Origin: Burkholderiales bacterium
GTDB lineage: Bacteria > Pseudomonadota > Gammaproteobacteria > Burkholderiales > Burkholderiaceae_C
Direction: 5' to 3'
DNA length: 64,000 nucleotides
Assembly: GCA_003963115.1 (NCBI GenBank)
Contig: RXJQ01000033.1
Coordinates: 1-64,000 of the forward strand
Shown: piece by piece, positions 25,920 to 36,724 of the stretch
How the letters are laid out: every line of letters starts with the position of its first letter
Position numbering within the stretch: the stretch's first letter is position 1
Program-made: the position numbers and the translations under genes
Notes under the pieces: model-generated
Database searches by the model: none
What the model was told of the DNA's origin: nothing
What the model saw: only the letters and a program-made list of their open reading frames with translations

Positions 25920-26113
25920 GGGTTTGTTCGTTCAGCAAATGGCCAGGAACGGGCCTGGGACACAACTTAGCTTCACTGAGTGTAGGCGGCTTGTGTAAAG
26001 GTTCCGTCAGCTGCGCGCATCGACCTGTTGCTCGGGCTTTGTGCCAAGTCATCGTCTTCAGGATTGATGCATGGTAAAAAAACAGTGTTTCCCACGACCG
26101 TCACGTACGCCTC

Positions 26114-27247
26114 ATGGACGCTGATACCCACTCCTCGCCACGCCGCTTGCCGCGCCCGGTTCTGGTCTGGTCAGGCATCGCAGGTGCGGCCCTGCTTGCG
26201 TTCCTGGCCTGGAACCAACTCAAGCCCCAGGGCCTGCCGCCGGGTATCGCCAGCGGGAACGGGCGGATCGAGGCCACGGACATCGATGTGGCAACGCGCT
26301 CGGCTGGGCGACTCAAGGAGGTGCGCGTCAAGGAGGGGGATGATGTCCAGGCCGGGCAGGTGCTGGCCCTCATGGATACCGCCACGCTGCAGGCCGATCT
26401 GCAACGTGCGCAAGCCCAACTCAGACAAGCCCAGGACGCCAAGACAACGGCTGCGGCCGTGCTGGCCCAGCGCGAGCAGGCTGTTCAGACTGCACTGGCG
26501 ATGGTGACGCAACGCCAGGCCGAGGTGAACCTGGCCGGCAAGCAACTGCAGCGCACGCAGGATCTGGTCGACAAGGGGTTCGTGTCGCCCCAAAAACTCG
26601 ACGAGGCACAAGCCCAAGTGGCCACGGCCAAGGCCGGGCTGAGTGCCGCGCAATCACAGGTGGCCGAGGCCCGAACAGGCGTGACGGCCACCCGGTCGCA
26701 ACTGGTGGAGACCGACTCGGTGATCGCCACCGCACAGGCGGCACTGGCGCGCGTTCAAGCCGACATCGACGACAGCGCGCTGCGCGCGCCGCGTGCTGGC
26801 CGGGTTCAGGTGCTCGCAGCGCAGGCCGGCGAGGTACTGGCCAGCGGTGGCCGCGTGGTCTCGCTGGTGGATGTGGGGGACGTCTACATGACCTTCTTCT
26901 TGCCTGAAACAGCGGCTGGGCGCATTGCGCTGGGCACCGAGGCCAGGCTGGTGCTGGACGCCGCACCGCAGTATGTGATCCCGGCGCGGGTGAGCTTTGT
27001 GGCCAGCGTCGCGCAGTTCACGCCCAAAACGGTCGAAACCACGGCCGAACGGCAAAAGCTTGTCTTCAAAGTGCGGGCGCAGATTGACCGCAGCTTGCTG
27101 GAGCGCTATCGCCAGCAGGTCAAGACCGGCATGCCCGGCATGGCCTATGTCCGCATCCAGCCGGACGCACCCTGGCCTGACAAACTGGCCATCGCCCTGC
27201 CCACCCAGGCCTATGACAAGCCCGCGGCATCGGGCCCCGCGCCGTGA
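26114..27247 (+). CDS. HlyD-family periplasmic adaptor (YhiI-like) of an RbbA-type ABC exporter
   Basis: At 377 aa it has an N-terminal membrane anchor ([19 protein letters not shown]) and a first lipoyl half ([20 protein letters not shown]). A long Ala/Gln/Lys-rich coiled coil follows (about residues 90-210), then the second lipoyl half ([24 protein letters not shown]) and a beta-barrel. Such adaptors connect an inner-membrane ABC exporter to an outer-membrane channel. Its TGA overlaps the GTG start of the next gene, so coupling is tight. It is the first gene of a four-gene unit; no outer-membrane factor is present. Confidence 0.9.
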   Translation: MDADTHSSPRRLPRPVLVWSGIAGAALLAFLAWNQLKPQGLPPGIASGNGRIEATDIDVATRSAGRLKEVRVKEGDDVQAGQVLALMDTATLQADLQRAQAQLRQAQDAKTTAAAVLAQREQAVQTALAMVTQRQAEVNLAGKQLQRTQDLVDKGFVSPQKLDEAQAQVATAKAGLSAAQSQVAEARTGVTATRSQLVETDSVIATAQAALARVQADIDDSALRAPRAGRVQVLAAQAGEVLASGGRVVSLVDVGDVYMTFFLPETAAGRIALGTEARLVLDAAPQYVIPARVSFVASVAQFTPKTVETTAERQKLVFKVRAQIDRSLLERYRQQVKTGMPGMAYVRIQPDAPWPDKLAIALPTQAYDKPAASGPAP

Positions 27248-29988
27248 CCTGCCCAGCGCTGGCCGTGGTCGCCGACATCCAATCGCTGACCCACGCGTAC
27301 AAGCGGGTCAAGGCTCTGGATGACATCACCCTGAGCATCCCTTCGGGCTGCATGGTCGGCCTGATCGGGCCCGATGGTGTGGGCAAGTCCACGCTGCTGG
27401 CCTTGCTGGCCGGCGCGCGCCAGATCCAGCAAGGGCTCATCCAGGTGCTGGGCAAAGACATGGCCCGCGCCGGCCATCGCCGCGCGATCTGCCCACGCAT
27501 CGCCTACATGCCGCAGGGTCTGGGCAAGAACCTGTATGCCACCTTGTCCGTGCGCGAGAACGTGGACTTCTTTGGTCGCCTTTTCGGGCACGCCCCGCAT
27601 GAACGTGCCAAACGCATTCAGGACCTGCTCGCCAGCACCGGTCTGGCGCCATTCGCGGATCGCCCTGCAGGCAAGCTCTCGGGCGGCATGAAGCAAAAGC
27701 TCGGCCTGTGCTGCGCCCTGATCCACGACCCGGACTTGCTGATCCTGGACGAGCCCACCACCGGCGTGGACCCGCTCTCGCGCCGCCAGTTCTGGGAGCT
27801 GATCGACCGCATCCGGCACCGGCGTCCCGGCATGAGCGTGTTGATCGCCACGGCCTACATGGAAGAGGCTCAGCGCTTTGATCACCTGGTGGCCATGGAT
27901 GCCGGCCGCGTGTTGGCCACGGGCAGCCCCGCGCAATTGCTGGTACGGACGGGCTGCACGCAGCTTGAGGATGCCTTCATCGCACTGCTGCCGCCGCAAC
28001 GCCGGGCAGGCCACCACGCCCTGGTGGTCCCGCCCAGACAGGGGCAGGATGGCGACATCGCCATCGAAGCACAGGGCCTGACCTGCCGCTTCGGTGACTT
28101 CATGGCCGTGGACCACGTCGACCTGTCCATCCACAAGGGCGAGATCTTCGGCTTCCTCGGCTCCAATGGCTGCGGCAAGACCACCACCATGAAGATGCTC
28201 ACGGGCCTGTTGCCGGCCACTGAGGGCACCGCTTCGCTCTTTGGCCATCCGGTTGATGCCCGCGATATCGCCATCCGCCAGCGGGTGGGCTACATGTCGC
28301 AGGGTTTTTCGCTCTACAACGAGCTGACCGTGACGCAGAACCTGGCACTGCATGCCAGGCTCTTTCACGTACCCGCTGAGCAACGAGCGCAACGCGTGCA
28401 GACCATGCTGCAGCGCTTCGATCTGCAAGCCGTGGCCGATGAGCTACCCGACAAGCTGCCGCTGGGCGTGCGCCAGCGCCTGTCCCTGGCTGTGGCCGTG
28501 GTTCACCAGCCCGATATGCTGATACTGGACGAGCCCACCTCGGGCGTCGACCCGATCGCGCGCGACCGTTTCTGGGATCTGATGATCCAGCTGTCGCGAG
28601 AAGACGGTGTCACGCTCTTCATTTCGACGCACTTCATGAACGAGGCACAGCGCTGCGACCGCATCTCGCTGATGCATGCAGGACGTGTGCTGGCGAGCGG
28701 CACACCCACGGCATTGATGGCGCAACGCGGCCATCACAGTCTGGAAGAGACCTTCATCTCCTTGCTCGAAGAGGCGCAGTCCACAGACCGGGCTAGCCTC
28801 GATGCGGATCAGGCGCCAGATCATGGTATCCAAGTACAAGCCGCAGTTGCTCGCCCACAGTCCAGCCACTTCAGCCTGGCCCGTCTGCTGAGCTATGCCC
28901 ATCGCGAATCGCTGGAACTGCGCCGCGACCCCATCCGCTTGACCCTGGCCTTGCTGGGCACAGCCCTGCTGATGATCATCATGGGATACGGCATCAGCAT
29001 GGACGTGCAGGACCTGCGTTTTGCCGTGCTGGACCGTGACCAGACCTCGGTCAGCCGCAACTATGTGCTGAACATCGCAGGTTCCCCCTACTTCCTCGAA
29101 CAGCCCGCCATCCAAAGTGATGCAGACCTCGACCGGCGCATGCGCAACGGCGAGCTGAGCCTGGCACTGGAGATCCCACCGGGCTTTGCCGCTGATCTCA
29201 AGCGGGGCGGGCCCGCCACCATCGGCATGTGGGTGGATGGCGCCATGCCCCAACGTGCAGAGACCATTGCGGGCTATGCGCAGGGCCTGTACGCCGGCTA
29301 TCTGAGCGAGCAACTGGCCTTGCATGGCCGGGCTGCGCCGCAACCGGCACAAATCGAGATTCGCTACCGCTACAACCCGGACGTCAAGAGCCTGTACGCC
29401 ATGGTGCCGGCCGTGATCCCCATCCTGTTGATCTTCATCCCGGCCATGCTGACGGCCCTGGGCGTGGTGCGCGAAAAAGAGCTGGGCTCCATCGTCAACC
29501 TGTACGTCACGCCGGTCACCAAGCTGGAGTTTCTGCTGGGCAAGCAACTGCCCTACATCGGCACGGCCATGGTCAGCTTCTGCCTGATGACGGCGATGGC
29601 CGTCTGGGGTTTCGGCGTGCCGCTTAAAGGCAGCCTGCTGGCGCTGACGGCTGGCGCGCTGCTGTATGTGACGGCCTCGACAGGGCTGGGGCTGTTCATG
29701 TCCACCTTCACGGGCAGCCAGATCGCCGCCATCTTCGGCACCTCGCTGGCCACCATGCTGCCCGCCATCCAGTTCTCCGGCATCATCAACCCCGTCTCCT
29801 CGCTGGAGGGCTTCGCCGCCATCCTGGGCCGCATCTACCCCACAGGCCCCTTCCTGATCATCAGCCGGGGAACCTTCTCCAAGGCATTGGGCTTCGCCGA
29901 CCTGTGGCCCTGCTTCCTGCCCCTTGCAGCGGCCATTCCCGTGCTGATCCTCGTCAGCGTGACCCTGCTCAAGAAGCAGGACAAGTGA
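27244..29988 (+). CDS. Fused ABC transporter: two ATPase domains plus ABC-2 permease (RbbA/YhiH-like)
   Basis: The GTG start overlaps the upstream stop; 914 aa. ATPase domain 1 has [17 protein letters not shown] and [12 protein letters not shown]. ATPase domain 2 has [21 protein letters not shown] and a signature region altered to [10 protein letters not shown], as in the RbbA group. From about residue 540 an ABC-2 membrane domain follows, with one N-terminal helix, a large periplasmic loop and five C-terminal helices. The E. coli relative RbbA was named for ribosome association, but the HlyD and YhhJ partners indicate drug or metabolite export. The substrate is unknown. Confidence 0.92.
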   Translation: MTCPALAVVADIQSLTHAYKRVKALDDITLSIPSGCMVGLIGPDGVGKSTLLALLAGARQIQQGLIQVLGKDMARAGHRRAICPRIAYMPQGLGKNLYATLSVRENVDFFGRLFGHAPHERAKRIQDLLASTGLAPFADRPAGKLSGGMKQKLGLCCALIHDPDLLILDEPTTGVDPLSRRQFWELIDRIRHRRPGMSVLIATAYMEEAQRFDHLVAMDAGRVLATGSPAQLLVRTGCTQLEDAFIALLPPQRRAGHHALVVPPRQGQDGDIAIEAQGLTCRFGDFMAVDHVDLSIHKGEIFGFLGSNGCGKTTTMKMLTGLLPATEGTASLFGHPVDARDIAIRQRVGYMSQGFSLYNELTVTQNLALHARLFHVPAEQRAQRVQTMLQRFDLQAVADELPDKLPLGVRQRLSLAVAVVHQPDMLILDEPTSGVDPIARDRFWDLMIQLSREDGVTLFISTHFMNEAQRCDRISLMHAGRVLASGTPTALMAQRGHHSLEETFISLLEEAQSTDRASLDADQAPDHGIQVQAAVARPQSSHFSLARLLSYAHRESLELRRDPIRLTLALLGTALLMIIMGYGISMDVQDLRFAVLDRDQTSVSRNYVLNIAGSPYFLEQPAIQSDADLDRRMRNGELSLALEIPPGFAADLKRGGPATIGMWVDGAMPQRAETIAGYAQGLYAGYLSEQLALHGRAAPQPAQIEIRYRYNPDVKSLYAMVPAVIPILLIFIPAMLTALGVVREKELGSIVNLYVTPVTKLEFLLGKQLPYIGTAMVSFCLMTAMAVWGFGVPLKGSLLALTAGALLYVTASTGLGLFMSTFTGSQIAAIFGTSLATMLPAIQFSGIINPVSSLEGFAAILGRIYPTGPFLIISRGTFSKALGFADLWPCFLPLAAAIPVLILVSVTLLKKQDK

Positions 29989-29995
29989 GCCTGCC

Positions 29996-31135
29996 ATGTC
30001 GCCCCTGCAACGCTCTCTGGCCAACATCCTCAACCTGGGCATCAAGGAATTGCGCAGCCTGTGGCGCGACCGGCTCATGCTCCTGTTCGTGATCTGGGCC
30101 TTCTCGGGCGCGCTCTACACCGCTGCCAAGGGCGCACCAGACCGGCTGCATCGCGCGCCCATGGCCGTGGTCGATGAGGACCAGTCCACCTTGTCGCAGC
30201 GCATCGTCAACGCGTTCTACCCGCCCACCTTCATGCGGCCCACACCCATCGGCCTGCCCGACATGGACCCGGGCATGGACGCCGGCCGCTACACCTTCGT
30301 GATGGACATCCCGCCGGACTTCCAGCGCGACGTGCTGGCCGGCAAGTCCCCCGCCATCCAGCTCAATGTCGATGCCACCCAGATGAGTCAGGCCTTCCTG
30401 GGCTCGGGCTACATCCAGAGCATCGCCCTGGGCGAGGTGGCCGAGTTCATGCAGCGCGAACGCACGGCCGACACCCCACTCGTCGACCTGGCGCTGCGCA
30501 TGCGCTTCAACCCGTCGCTGGACAACAGCTGGTTCATGGGCGCAATGGAACTCATCAACAACGTGACCATGCTGTCCATCATCCTGACGGGCGCCGCCCT
30601 CATTCGTGAACGCGAACACGGCACCATCGAGCACCTGCTGGTGCTGCCGCTCAAGCCGGTGGAGATCATGCTGGCCAAGGTGTGGGCCATGGGCGCGGTC
30701 GTGCTGCTGGCCACGGCGCTGGCCGTGCACTTCGTGCTCAGAGGCGCGCTGGCCATGCCCGTCACCGGCTCGATCGGGCTGTTCATGGTGGGCTGCGCCC
30801 TGCACCTCTTTGCCACGACCTCCATGGGCATCTACCTGGGCACCGTCGCCCGCTCGATGCCGCAACTGGGCCTGCTGATGATCCTGGTGCTGCTGCCGCT
30901 GGAGATGCTCTCCGGTGGCATGACACCGCCTGAGAACATGCCCGAGCCCGTGCGCCTTGTCATGCTGGGTGCCCCCACCACGCACTTCGTGAGCTTCGCG
31001 CAGGCTATCCTGTACCGTGGGGCGGACTTGAGCATCGTGTGGCCGCAGTTTGCCGCGATCGCGCTCATCGGCACCGTGTTCTTCATCGGGTCGCTGCGGC
31101 GCTTCCGGAATGCCGTCAGCCGCATGCAAAGCTAG
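29996..31135 (+). CDS. ABC-2 type permease (YhhJ/YbhR-like)
   Basis: At 379 aa it has helix 1 (LMLLFVIWAFSGALYTAA), a periplasmic domain of about 150 residues with IPPDFQRDVLAG, and five C-terminal helices including ILTGAALIREREHGTIEHLLVLPL, the conserved coupling-helix signature of this family. It is the second membrane half of the exporter, pairing with the permease domain of the fused protein. It starts 7 bp after that gene and is followed 10 bp later by the FtsH-type protease gene. Confidence 0.92.
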   Translation: MSPLQRSLANILNLGIKELRSLWRDRLMLLFVIWAFSGALYTAAKGAPDRLHRAPMAVVDEDQSTLSQRIVNAFYPPTFMRPTPIGLPDMDPGMDAGRYTFVMDIPPDFQRDVLAGKSPAIQLNVDATQMSQAFLGSGYIQSIALGEVAEFMQRERTADTPLVDLALRMRFNPSLDNSWFMGAMELINNVTMLSIILTGAALIREREHGTIEHLLVLPLKPVEIMLAKVWAMGAVVLLATALAVHFVLRGALAMPVTGSIGLFMVGCALHLFATTSMGIYLGTVARSMPQLGLLMILVLLPLEMLSGGMTPPENMPEPVRLVMLGAPTTHFVSFAQAILYRGADLSIVWPQFAAIALIGTVFFIGSLRRFRNAVSRMQS

Positions 31136-31145
31136 GAACACCGCC

Positions 31146-33029
31146 GTGTACACACCACCCAATGCGCCGCCCAGTCCACCGTCCAACGGGCACGGCCCCA
31201 ACAAGCCCTGGCCCGTTAGCCCTTGGGGCCTGGCACTGATCCTGCTGACCGTGTTGTGGGTGCGCGACCTGTGGCTCACCAACGCCCAGGTCCAGCCCAT
31301 GCCCTACAGCGAGTTCGTGCAGCACCTGCAAAGCGGCGACGTGGCCTCCATCCGCATCGGCAGCAACGTCATCGAGGGGGAACTCAAGAAGCCTTTGCCG
31401 GACGGCCATCAGCGCTTCGTCACCACGCGCGTCGAGCCTGAACTGGCAAGGGACCTGGCCTCCCACAACGTGCGCTTCGAAGGCGTGGTCGAGAACACCG
31501 TCGTCCACGATGTGCTGTCCTGGGTGCTGCCGGTGCTGCTGATGTTCGGGCTGTGGAACCTGCTGGCGCGCAAGATGATGAAGGATGGTAGCTTCGGCGG
31601 GCTGGGCGGCATGATGACCGTGGGCAAGAGCCGCGCCCGGGTCTATGCGGAGACCGAGGTCGGTGTGCGTTTTACCGATGTCGCCGGCGTGGACGAGGCC
31701 AAGGATGAACTGCGCGAATCGGTCGACTTTCTGAAGAACCCGCAAGCCTATGGCCGACTCGGTGCCCGCATGCCCAAAGGCATCTTGCTGATCGGGCCGC
31801 CGGGTACCGGCAAGACGCTGCTGGCCCGTGCCATGGCCGGCGAAGCGGGCGTGCCCTTCTTCTCGATCAGCGGCTCCGAGTTCGTCGAGATGTTCGTGGG
31901 CGTAGGCGCGGCCCGTGTGCGCGATTTGTTCGAGCAGGCGCGCAAGGCGGCCCCCGCCATCATCTTCATCGACGAGCTCGATGCCCTGGGCCGCGCGCGT
32001 GGCGCCGGTCCCTTGAGCGGCGGGCATGACGAGAAAGAGCAGACGCTGGACCAGTTGCTCTCCGAGATGGACGGCTTCGACGCCAGCGTGGGCGTGGTCA
32101 TCCTGGCGGCCACCAACCGCCCCGAGGTACTGGACCCTGCGCTGCTGCGCGCTGGCCGTTTCGATCGCCAGGTCCTGGTGGACCGTCCTGACCGCAAGGG
32201 CCGCATCGACATCCTGCATGTGCACCTGCGCAAGATCACGACTGCGACCGATGTGAACCCGGATGCCATCGCCGCCCTCACCCCGGGCTTCGCCGGCGCC
32301 GATCTGGCCAACCTGGTCAACGAGGCGGCTCTGCTGGCCACGCGCCGCCATGCGGATGCGGTCGAGGCGTGCGACTTCAATGAGGCCGTCGAGCGCATCG
32401 TGGCGGGCATCGAAAAGCGCAACCGCGTGCTGAGCCCTCGCGAGCGCGAGACCGTGGCCTACCACGAGATGGGCCACGCCCTGCTGGCCATGGCCTTGCC
32501 GGGGGCTGATCCGGTGCACAAGATCTCCATCATCCCGCGCGGCATCGGGGCCTTGGGCTACACCATCCAGCGCCCCACGGAAGACCGCTTCCTGAGCACC
32601 CGGACTGAACTCGAAAACCGCATGACTGTGTTGCTGGGCGGGCGGGCCGCCGAACAGCTCCTGCTGGGCGAGGTCTCCAGCGGTGCGGCCGACGATCTGG
32701 CCAAGGCCACCGACATCGCGCTGGACATGGTCACGCGCCTGGGCATGTCCAGCGAACTCGGCCAAGTGGCCTATGAGCGCCAGCGCACGCCCTTTCTGGC
32801 CCAGATGCCGCAGTTCGGCTCCGAGCGCAACTACAGTGAAGACACGGCCCGCCACATCGACGAAGCGGTGCGCGGGCTGGTCGACATGGCCTTCAGCCGT
32901 GCCACGCAGGCGCTGCAAGCCCGCCGCGACCTGCTGGAACAAGGTGCCCGCCTGCTGCTGGAACGCGAGACCCTCACAGAGGCCGAGCTGGCTCCGATGG
33001 CGGCATCAGCCCGGGCACTGCCCATCTGA
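31146..33029 (+). CDS. FtsH-type membrane AAA+ zinc metalloprotease, exporter-linked paralogue
   Basis: GTG 31146 is chosen because AGGA lies 8-9 nt upstream and the longer frame overlaps the permease; 627 aa. It has two membrane helices (about residues 27-43 and 118-138) flanking a small periplasmic domain. The AAA module has Walker A GPPGTGKT (about 217-224), [10 protein letters not shown] and the [24 protein letters not shown] region. The protease active site is HEMGH (440-444). FtsH degrades membrane and regulatory proteins. Housekeeping ftsH usually sits beside rlmE/ftsJ; this copy is instead the fourth gene of the HlyD-RbbA-YhhJ unit, suggesting quality control or regulation of that exporter (inference). 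Confidence 0.9.
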   Translation: MYTPPNAPPSPPSNGHGPNKPWPVSPWGLALILLTVLWVRDLWLTNAQVQPMPYSEFVQHLQSGDVASIRIGSNVIEGELKKPLPDGHQRFVTTRVEPELARDLASHNVRFEGVVENTVVHDVLSWVLPVLLMFGLWNLLARKMMKDGSFGGLGGMMTVGKSRARVYAETEVGVRFTDVAGVDEAKDELRESVDFLKNPQAYGRLGARMPKGILLIGPPGTGKTLLARAMAGEAGVPFFSISGSEFVEMFVGVGAARVRDLFEQARKAAPAIIFIDELDALGRARGAGPLSGGHDEKEQTLDQLLSEMDGFDASVGVVILAATNRPEVLDPALLRAGRFDRQVLVDRPDRKGRIDILHVHLRKITTATDVNPDAIAALTPGFAGADLANLVNEAALLATRRHADAVEACDFNEAVERIVAGIEKRNRVLSPRERETVAYHEMGHALLAMALPGADPVHKISIIPRGIGALGYTIQRPTEDRFLSTRTELENRMTVLLGGRAAEQLLLGEVSSGAADDLAKATDIALDMVTRLGMSSELGQVAYERQRTPFLAQMPQFGSERNYSEDTARHIDEAVRGLVDMAFSRATQALQARRDLLEQGARLLLERETLTEAELAPMAASARALPI

Positions 33030-33059
33030 ATTCGTCCAGATCAAGCAATGGTTGGCTAG

Positions 33060-33224
33060 TTGGGTGAGAGCCTGGCCGTCACGCACTTCCTGCGCATGGT
33101 CAGGGGCGCGATGCTCCAGGGCTCCACGCTGGCCTATGTGGGCCACGAGATGTGGCCCATGACCTTGTTCATTGTCCTGGTAGGTGGTCTGGCGATGCTG
33201 CGCTACCGCCAGACCCTGGACTGA
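33060..33224 (+). pseudogene. C-terminal fragment of an ABC-2 permease
   Basis: Between stops, one frame reads LGESLAVTHFLRMVRGAML, then WPMTLFIVLVGGLAMLRYRQTLD and TGA. The pattern PLTHFLRxVRGIMLKG...WPxxLFxxVVxxxAxxRYRxTLD is the C-terminus of YhhJ/YbhR-type permeases. There is no start codon or upstream part. It lies just behind the protease gene, so it looks like the scar of a lost or rearranged second permease gene in this exporter cluster. Confidence 0.7.
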
Positions 33225-33246
33225 GTTGACGAACTTACCTCGATAT

Positions 33247-33765
33247 TTACTTCGAGGTGCTGGGTCCAGGCGCGGCTTGCGGCGCCGTCACCTTGGGCGC
33301 CAGCATCACGCGGGTCTTGCCACCGGTGGTCACCAGGATGACGGCATCACCAGCATTGAAGGTTTCACTGCCCTTGGCCTGCACGACCGAGCGTCGTTGG
33401 CCATTGGCCATCTGCAGCAGGATTTCAACAGCGTCTTCACGCGTGCCGAAACGCTCCACGGCATTGCCCACAATCGCACCCGCCACGGCACCAGCCACGC
33501 CAATCATGGCCGAGCTGCGGTTGTTGCTGGATGCGCCCACACCGGCCGCACCACCCAGCACGCCGCCTGTCACGGCACCGGCGCCGCTCTGGCTGCCTTC
33601 GATCACCACCGGCCGCACGTTCAACACGACCGCATCCTCAACCTGAGACATGCGTTGCGCATTCTCGGGCTTGATCACGTCAGGACTGGTCGTCGAACAG
33701 GCGGCCAGCACACAGATGGACACAGCGGCAACCGACTTCAGGGTCGCTTGCATGACTTGCTTCAT
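33247..33765 (-). CDS. SlyB/Pcp-like outer-membrane lipoprotein (glycine-zipper)
   Basis: At 172 aa it has a lipoprotein signal with AACS lipobox (Cys about residue 23). A Gly-zipper 2TM segment follows (GAGAVTGGVLGGAAGVG and MIGVAGAVAGAIVGNAVE), then a small beta domain (DAVEILLQMANGQRRSVVQ, FNAGDAVILV). The family (SlyB, Pcp) is anchored in the outer membrane and contributes to envelope integrity. A low-complexity Pro/Ala/Ser tail ends the protein. It is a single gene, divergent from nothing and convergent with the ABC cluster. Confidence 0.88.
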   Translation of the reverse strand: MKQVMQATLKSVAAVSICVLAACSTTSPDVIKPENAQRMSQVEDAVVLNVRPVVIEGSQSGAGAVTGGVLGGAAGVGASSNNRSSAMIGVAGAVAGAIVGNAVERFGTREDAVEILLQMANGQRRSVVQAKGSETFNAGDAVILVTTGGKTRVMLAPKVTAPQAAPGPSTSK

Positions 33766-33868
33766 AAGAGCCTCACTTCATGACACGAAACGGATGCCGC
33801 CCTCGGGCAGCATCCTCACTTTGTCACTGTAGCGCAGTCGTGTGAGGCGTGTGTAAAGCAGCGTCAAC

Positions 33869-35518
33869 TCAGTCGTCGATGCCCAACTCCTGGATCTTGC
33901 GTGTGATGGTATTGCGCCCAATACCCAGCTTCTGCGCCGCTTCGATCCGACGGCCACGCGTCAAATCCAGCGCGGTATGGATCAAGCTGGCCTCGAACTG
34001 ACGCGTGAGTACATCCCAGACATCGGGCTCGCCCGACTCCAGGCGCGCACGCGCATCGCGCTCCAGATCCTTGATCCAGTTCGGCCCCAGTGTCGCGGGC
34101 GATGCCGCAACCGGCCCAGGAAAATCAGGAACCGATGGGCTACCAAACGGCGAAGCCATCGGCGGCATCACGCCAGCGGGTGAGGCTGTCGACGTGGCCG
34201 GGTGACTGGCCGCAGACAGGTCGACCGCAGCAACGGCCCAACTGTCTGTCACCGGGCGAGTGAGTTCTGCAGGCGCCTTGTAGGCCGGCGCGTCCGCACT
34301 GGGCAGCGCAGAAGAAGCCGTCGCCGAAGCCGAGTCTGAAGACGCCGCCGGCTGGACATAGGCCTTCGTGTCCAGCAACTCGGGGGGCAGGTCCTTGGTT
34401 TCGATGACCTGCGCCGGCGCCATCACGGTCAACCAATGGCAGATGTTTTCCAGCTGGCGGACGTTGCCGGGGAAATCGAAGTTTTGCAGCCGCCCCAAGG
34501 CCGCCTCCGAGATGCGCTTGGCCTCCACGCCCAGGTCCTTGGCGCTCTTTTGGAGGAAGAAGCGGGCCAGCGTCGGGATGTCCTCGCGGCGCTCGCGCAG
34601 GGCCGGCAAACGCAGGCGGATCACATTGAGGCGGTGGAACAAGTCCTCGCGGAACACGCCCTGCTTGACGCGGTCCTCCAGGTTCTGGTGGGTCGCCGCG
34701 ATCACACGCACATTGCTCTTGAGCGGGTGGTGGCCGCCCACGCGGTAGAACTGGCCATCGCTGAGCACACGCAGCAAGCGCGTCTGCAGGTCAAAGGGCA
34801 TGTCCCCGATTTCATCGAGGAAGAGCGTGCCGCCATCGGCCTGCTCGAAACGGCCGCGCCGCATCGTCTGTGCGCCGGTGAAGGCACCTCGCTCATGGCC
34901 GAACAGCTCAGATTCGAGCAGATCCTTGGGAATCGCCGCCGTGTTGATCGCCACGAAAGGCCCGTTGCCTCGCGGGCTGTGCTTGTGCAGCGCCCGCGCC
35001 ACCAGCTCCTTGCCCGCGCCGGACTCCCCGGTGATCAACACTGTCACATTGCTCTGGCTCAGGCGGCCAATCGCACGGAACACGTCCTGCATGGCCGGGG
35101 CCTGGCCCAGCATCTCGGGCATCTGCGTCACGCGCTCGTCGATCACCTCTTCGCGCACGCTCTCATCCACCGCACGGCGGATCAGCTCGACCGCCTTGGG
35201 CAGGTCAAACGGTTTGGGCAGGTATTCGAAAGCGCCCCCCTGGAAGGCCGACACGGCGCTGTCCAGGTCCGAGAACGCCGTCATGATGATGACGGGCAGG
35301 CCCGGCAGACGCGCCTTGACCTTGGAGAGCAAGTCGATGCCCGAACCACCGGGCATGCGGATGTCCGAGACCAGCACCTGCGGCTCGTCATCATCGAGCG
35401 CGGTCAGTACGTCACGGGGGTTGGTGAACACGCGGACTGGGAGGTTCTCCCGGGTCAGTGCCTTTTCAAGCACAAAGCGAATGGATTGGTCGTCGTCAAC
35501 GATCCAGATGGGTTTCAT
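33869..35518 (-). CDS. ntrC: Nitrogen regulation response regulator NtrC (sigma-54 activator)
   Basis: At 549 aa it has a receiver domain with the phospho-acceptor Asp in VLVSDIRMPGGSG (about residue 53). The sigma-54 AAA+ domain carries GESGAGKE, the sigma-54-contacting GAFTGA loop and DGGTLFLDEIGD. The C-terminal Fis-type HTH reads AQKLGIGRNTITRKIQELG. It is longer than the usual 470-500 aa because of a Pro/Ser/Ala-rich linker of about 90 residues (about 385-475) before the HTH. It is phosphorylated by NtrB under nitrogen limitation and activates glnA. It is the last gene of the glnA-X-ntrB-ntrC cluster, 51 bp after ntrB. Confidence 0.96.
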   Translation of the reverse strand: MKPIWIVDDDQSIRFVLEKALTRENLPVRVFTNPRDVLTALDDDEPQVLVSDIRMPGGSGIDLLSKVKARLPGLPVIIMTAFSDLDSAVSAFQGGAFEYLPKPFDLPKAVELIRRAVDESVREEVIDERVTQMPEMLGQAPAMQDVFRAIGRLSQSNVTVLITGESGAGKELVARALHKHSPRGNGPFVAINTAAIPKDLLESELFGHERGAFTGAQTMRRGRFEQADGGTLFLDEIGDMPFDLQTRLLRVLSDGQFYRVGGHHPLKSNVRVIAATHQNLEDRVKQGVFREDLFHRLNVIRLRLPALRERREDIPTLARFFLQKSAKDLGVEAKRISEAALGRLQNFDFPGNVRQLENICHWLTVMAPAQVIETKDLPPELLDTKAYVQPAASSDSASATASSALPSADAPAYKAPAELTRPVTDSWAVAAVDLSAASHPATSTASPAGVMPPMASPFGSPSVPDFPGPVAASPATLGPNWIKDLERDARARLESGEPDVWDVLTRQFEASLIHTALDLTRGRRIEAAQKLGIGRNTITRKIQELGIDD

Positions 35519-35569
35519 GCTGGCCTAAGATGGTGGGCATCCCGAACCGGATACGTTGGCCAGCCGGCG

Positions 35570-36718
35570 TCACGGTAGAGGTATCAGAATTTTGAATACC
35601 GTACGTCCCGGCTCGCTTTCGCATTCGATGGTGCCTTGATGCTGTTGAACGAAGGTCTGCGCCAAAGTCAGGCCCAGGCCGGAACCACCCTCACGCCCCG
35701 ACACCAGCGGGTAAAAAATGCGATCTCGGATGGCCTCCGGTATGCCGGGGCCGTTGTCCTCAATATGCAAGAGCAATGCCAGCCGGTGCAAATGGCGATT
35801 GATCGTCACCCTTCGCATCACCCGGGTACGCAGTGTGAGCACCGCATCGCCTGCCGCGACCCGATCGGACAGCGCCTGCGCCGCGTTGTGCGCAATGTTC
35901 AACACCGCCTGAATCAGCTGCTCGCGGTCTCCCCGGAATTCGGGCAGGGAGGTGTCGTAGTCTCGCCAGACTTTGAGGCCCTTGGGGAACTCCGCCAGGA
36001 TCAGTGAACGCACACGCTCGCAGACCTCGTGGATGTTGACGTCGCCCACCAGATGCGGACGGCGATGCGGGGCCAGCAGTCGGTCCACCAGCAACTGAAG
36101 CCGGTCGGCCTCATGGATGATGACCTGGGTGTACTCGGTCAGCGACTTGGACTCCAGCTCCATCTGCAGCAACTGTGCCGCCCCCCGGATGCCACCCAGC
36201 GGGTTCTTGATCTCGTGCGCCAGGTTGCGGATGAGTTCCTTGTTGGCCTGCGCTTGATCCAGGGCACGCTCCTCGCGCTCCTGCTTGGCCTGCTGCTCGA
36301 TTTCCACCAGTTCGATCAGCACATGGGCCGTCAAGTCCATCCGTGTCACGATGACCTGCACCGGCAGCGGATCGCCTGTCAGCACATGCAGATTGCGCTT
36401 GAGCTCGGCCTGCAGACGGCTGGTTGCGAATTCGTTGTTGGCCACCGCCGTGACGATGTCCTTGAGCAAGGTCGGGTCGACGAACCAGTCGTAGATCGAC
36501 TCGCGCATCACGCTGCGGCGCGACAGCCCCAGCACCTCTTCGAACACCGCATTGGCAAACACGCAGACCCCATCGGTCTCGACGACCGCCACCATCGTGG
36601 CCAGGTGATCGAAGGCATCGTAGAGCGTCAAGGCGCTTTGGGCGCCCATGGTCACCGCCCCACCCCTTCGGGCACCCTTGGCCGCCATCTTGACCGCCGC
36701 CGTCTTGCTGCTGCCCAT
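35570..36718 (-). CDS. ntrB: Nitrogen regulation sensor histidine kinase NtrB
   Basis: At 382 aa this cytosolic kinase/phosphatase is controlled by PII. It has an N-terminal PAS domain (HLATMVAVVETDGVCVFANAVFEEVLGLSRR), the H box IRNLAHEIKNPLGGIRGAAQLL with the phospho-accepting His, the N box QLIQAVLNIAHNAAQAL and the G boxes DNGPGIP and GREGGSGLGL. It phosphorylates NtrC, encoded 51 bp downstream. No transmembrane segment is present, as expected. The upstream gene ends 6 bp away, indicating one transcription unit. Confidence 0.96.
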   Translation of the reverse strand: MGSSKTAAVKMAAKGARRGGAVTMGAQSALTLYDAFDHLATMVAVVETDGVCVFANAVFEEVLGLSRRSVMRESIYDWFVDPTLLKDIVTAVANNEFATSRLQAELKRNLHVLTGDPLPVQVIVTRMDLTAHVLIELVEIEQQAKQEREERALDQAQANKELIRNLAHEIKNPLGGIRGAAQLLQMELESKSLTEYTQVIIHEADRLQLLVDRLLAPHRRPHLVGDVNIHEVCERVRSLILAEFPKGLKVWRDYDTSLPEFRGDREQLIQAVLNIAHNAAQALSDRVAAGDAVLTLRTRVMRRVTINRHLHRLALLLHIEDNGPGIPEAIRDRIFYPLVSGREGGSGLGLTLAQTFVQQHQGTIECESEPGRTVFKILIPLP

Positions 36719-36724
36719 ACCGCC

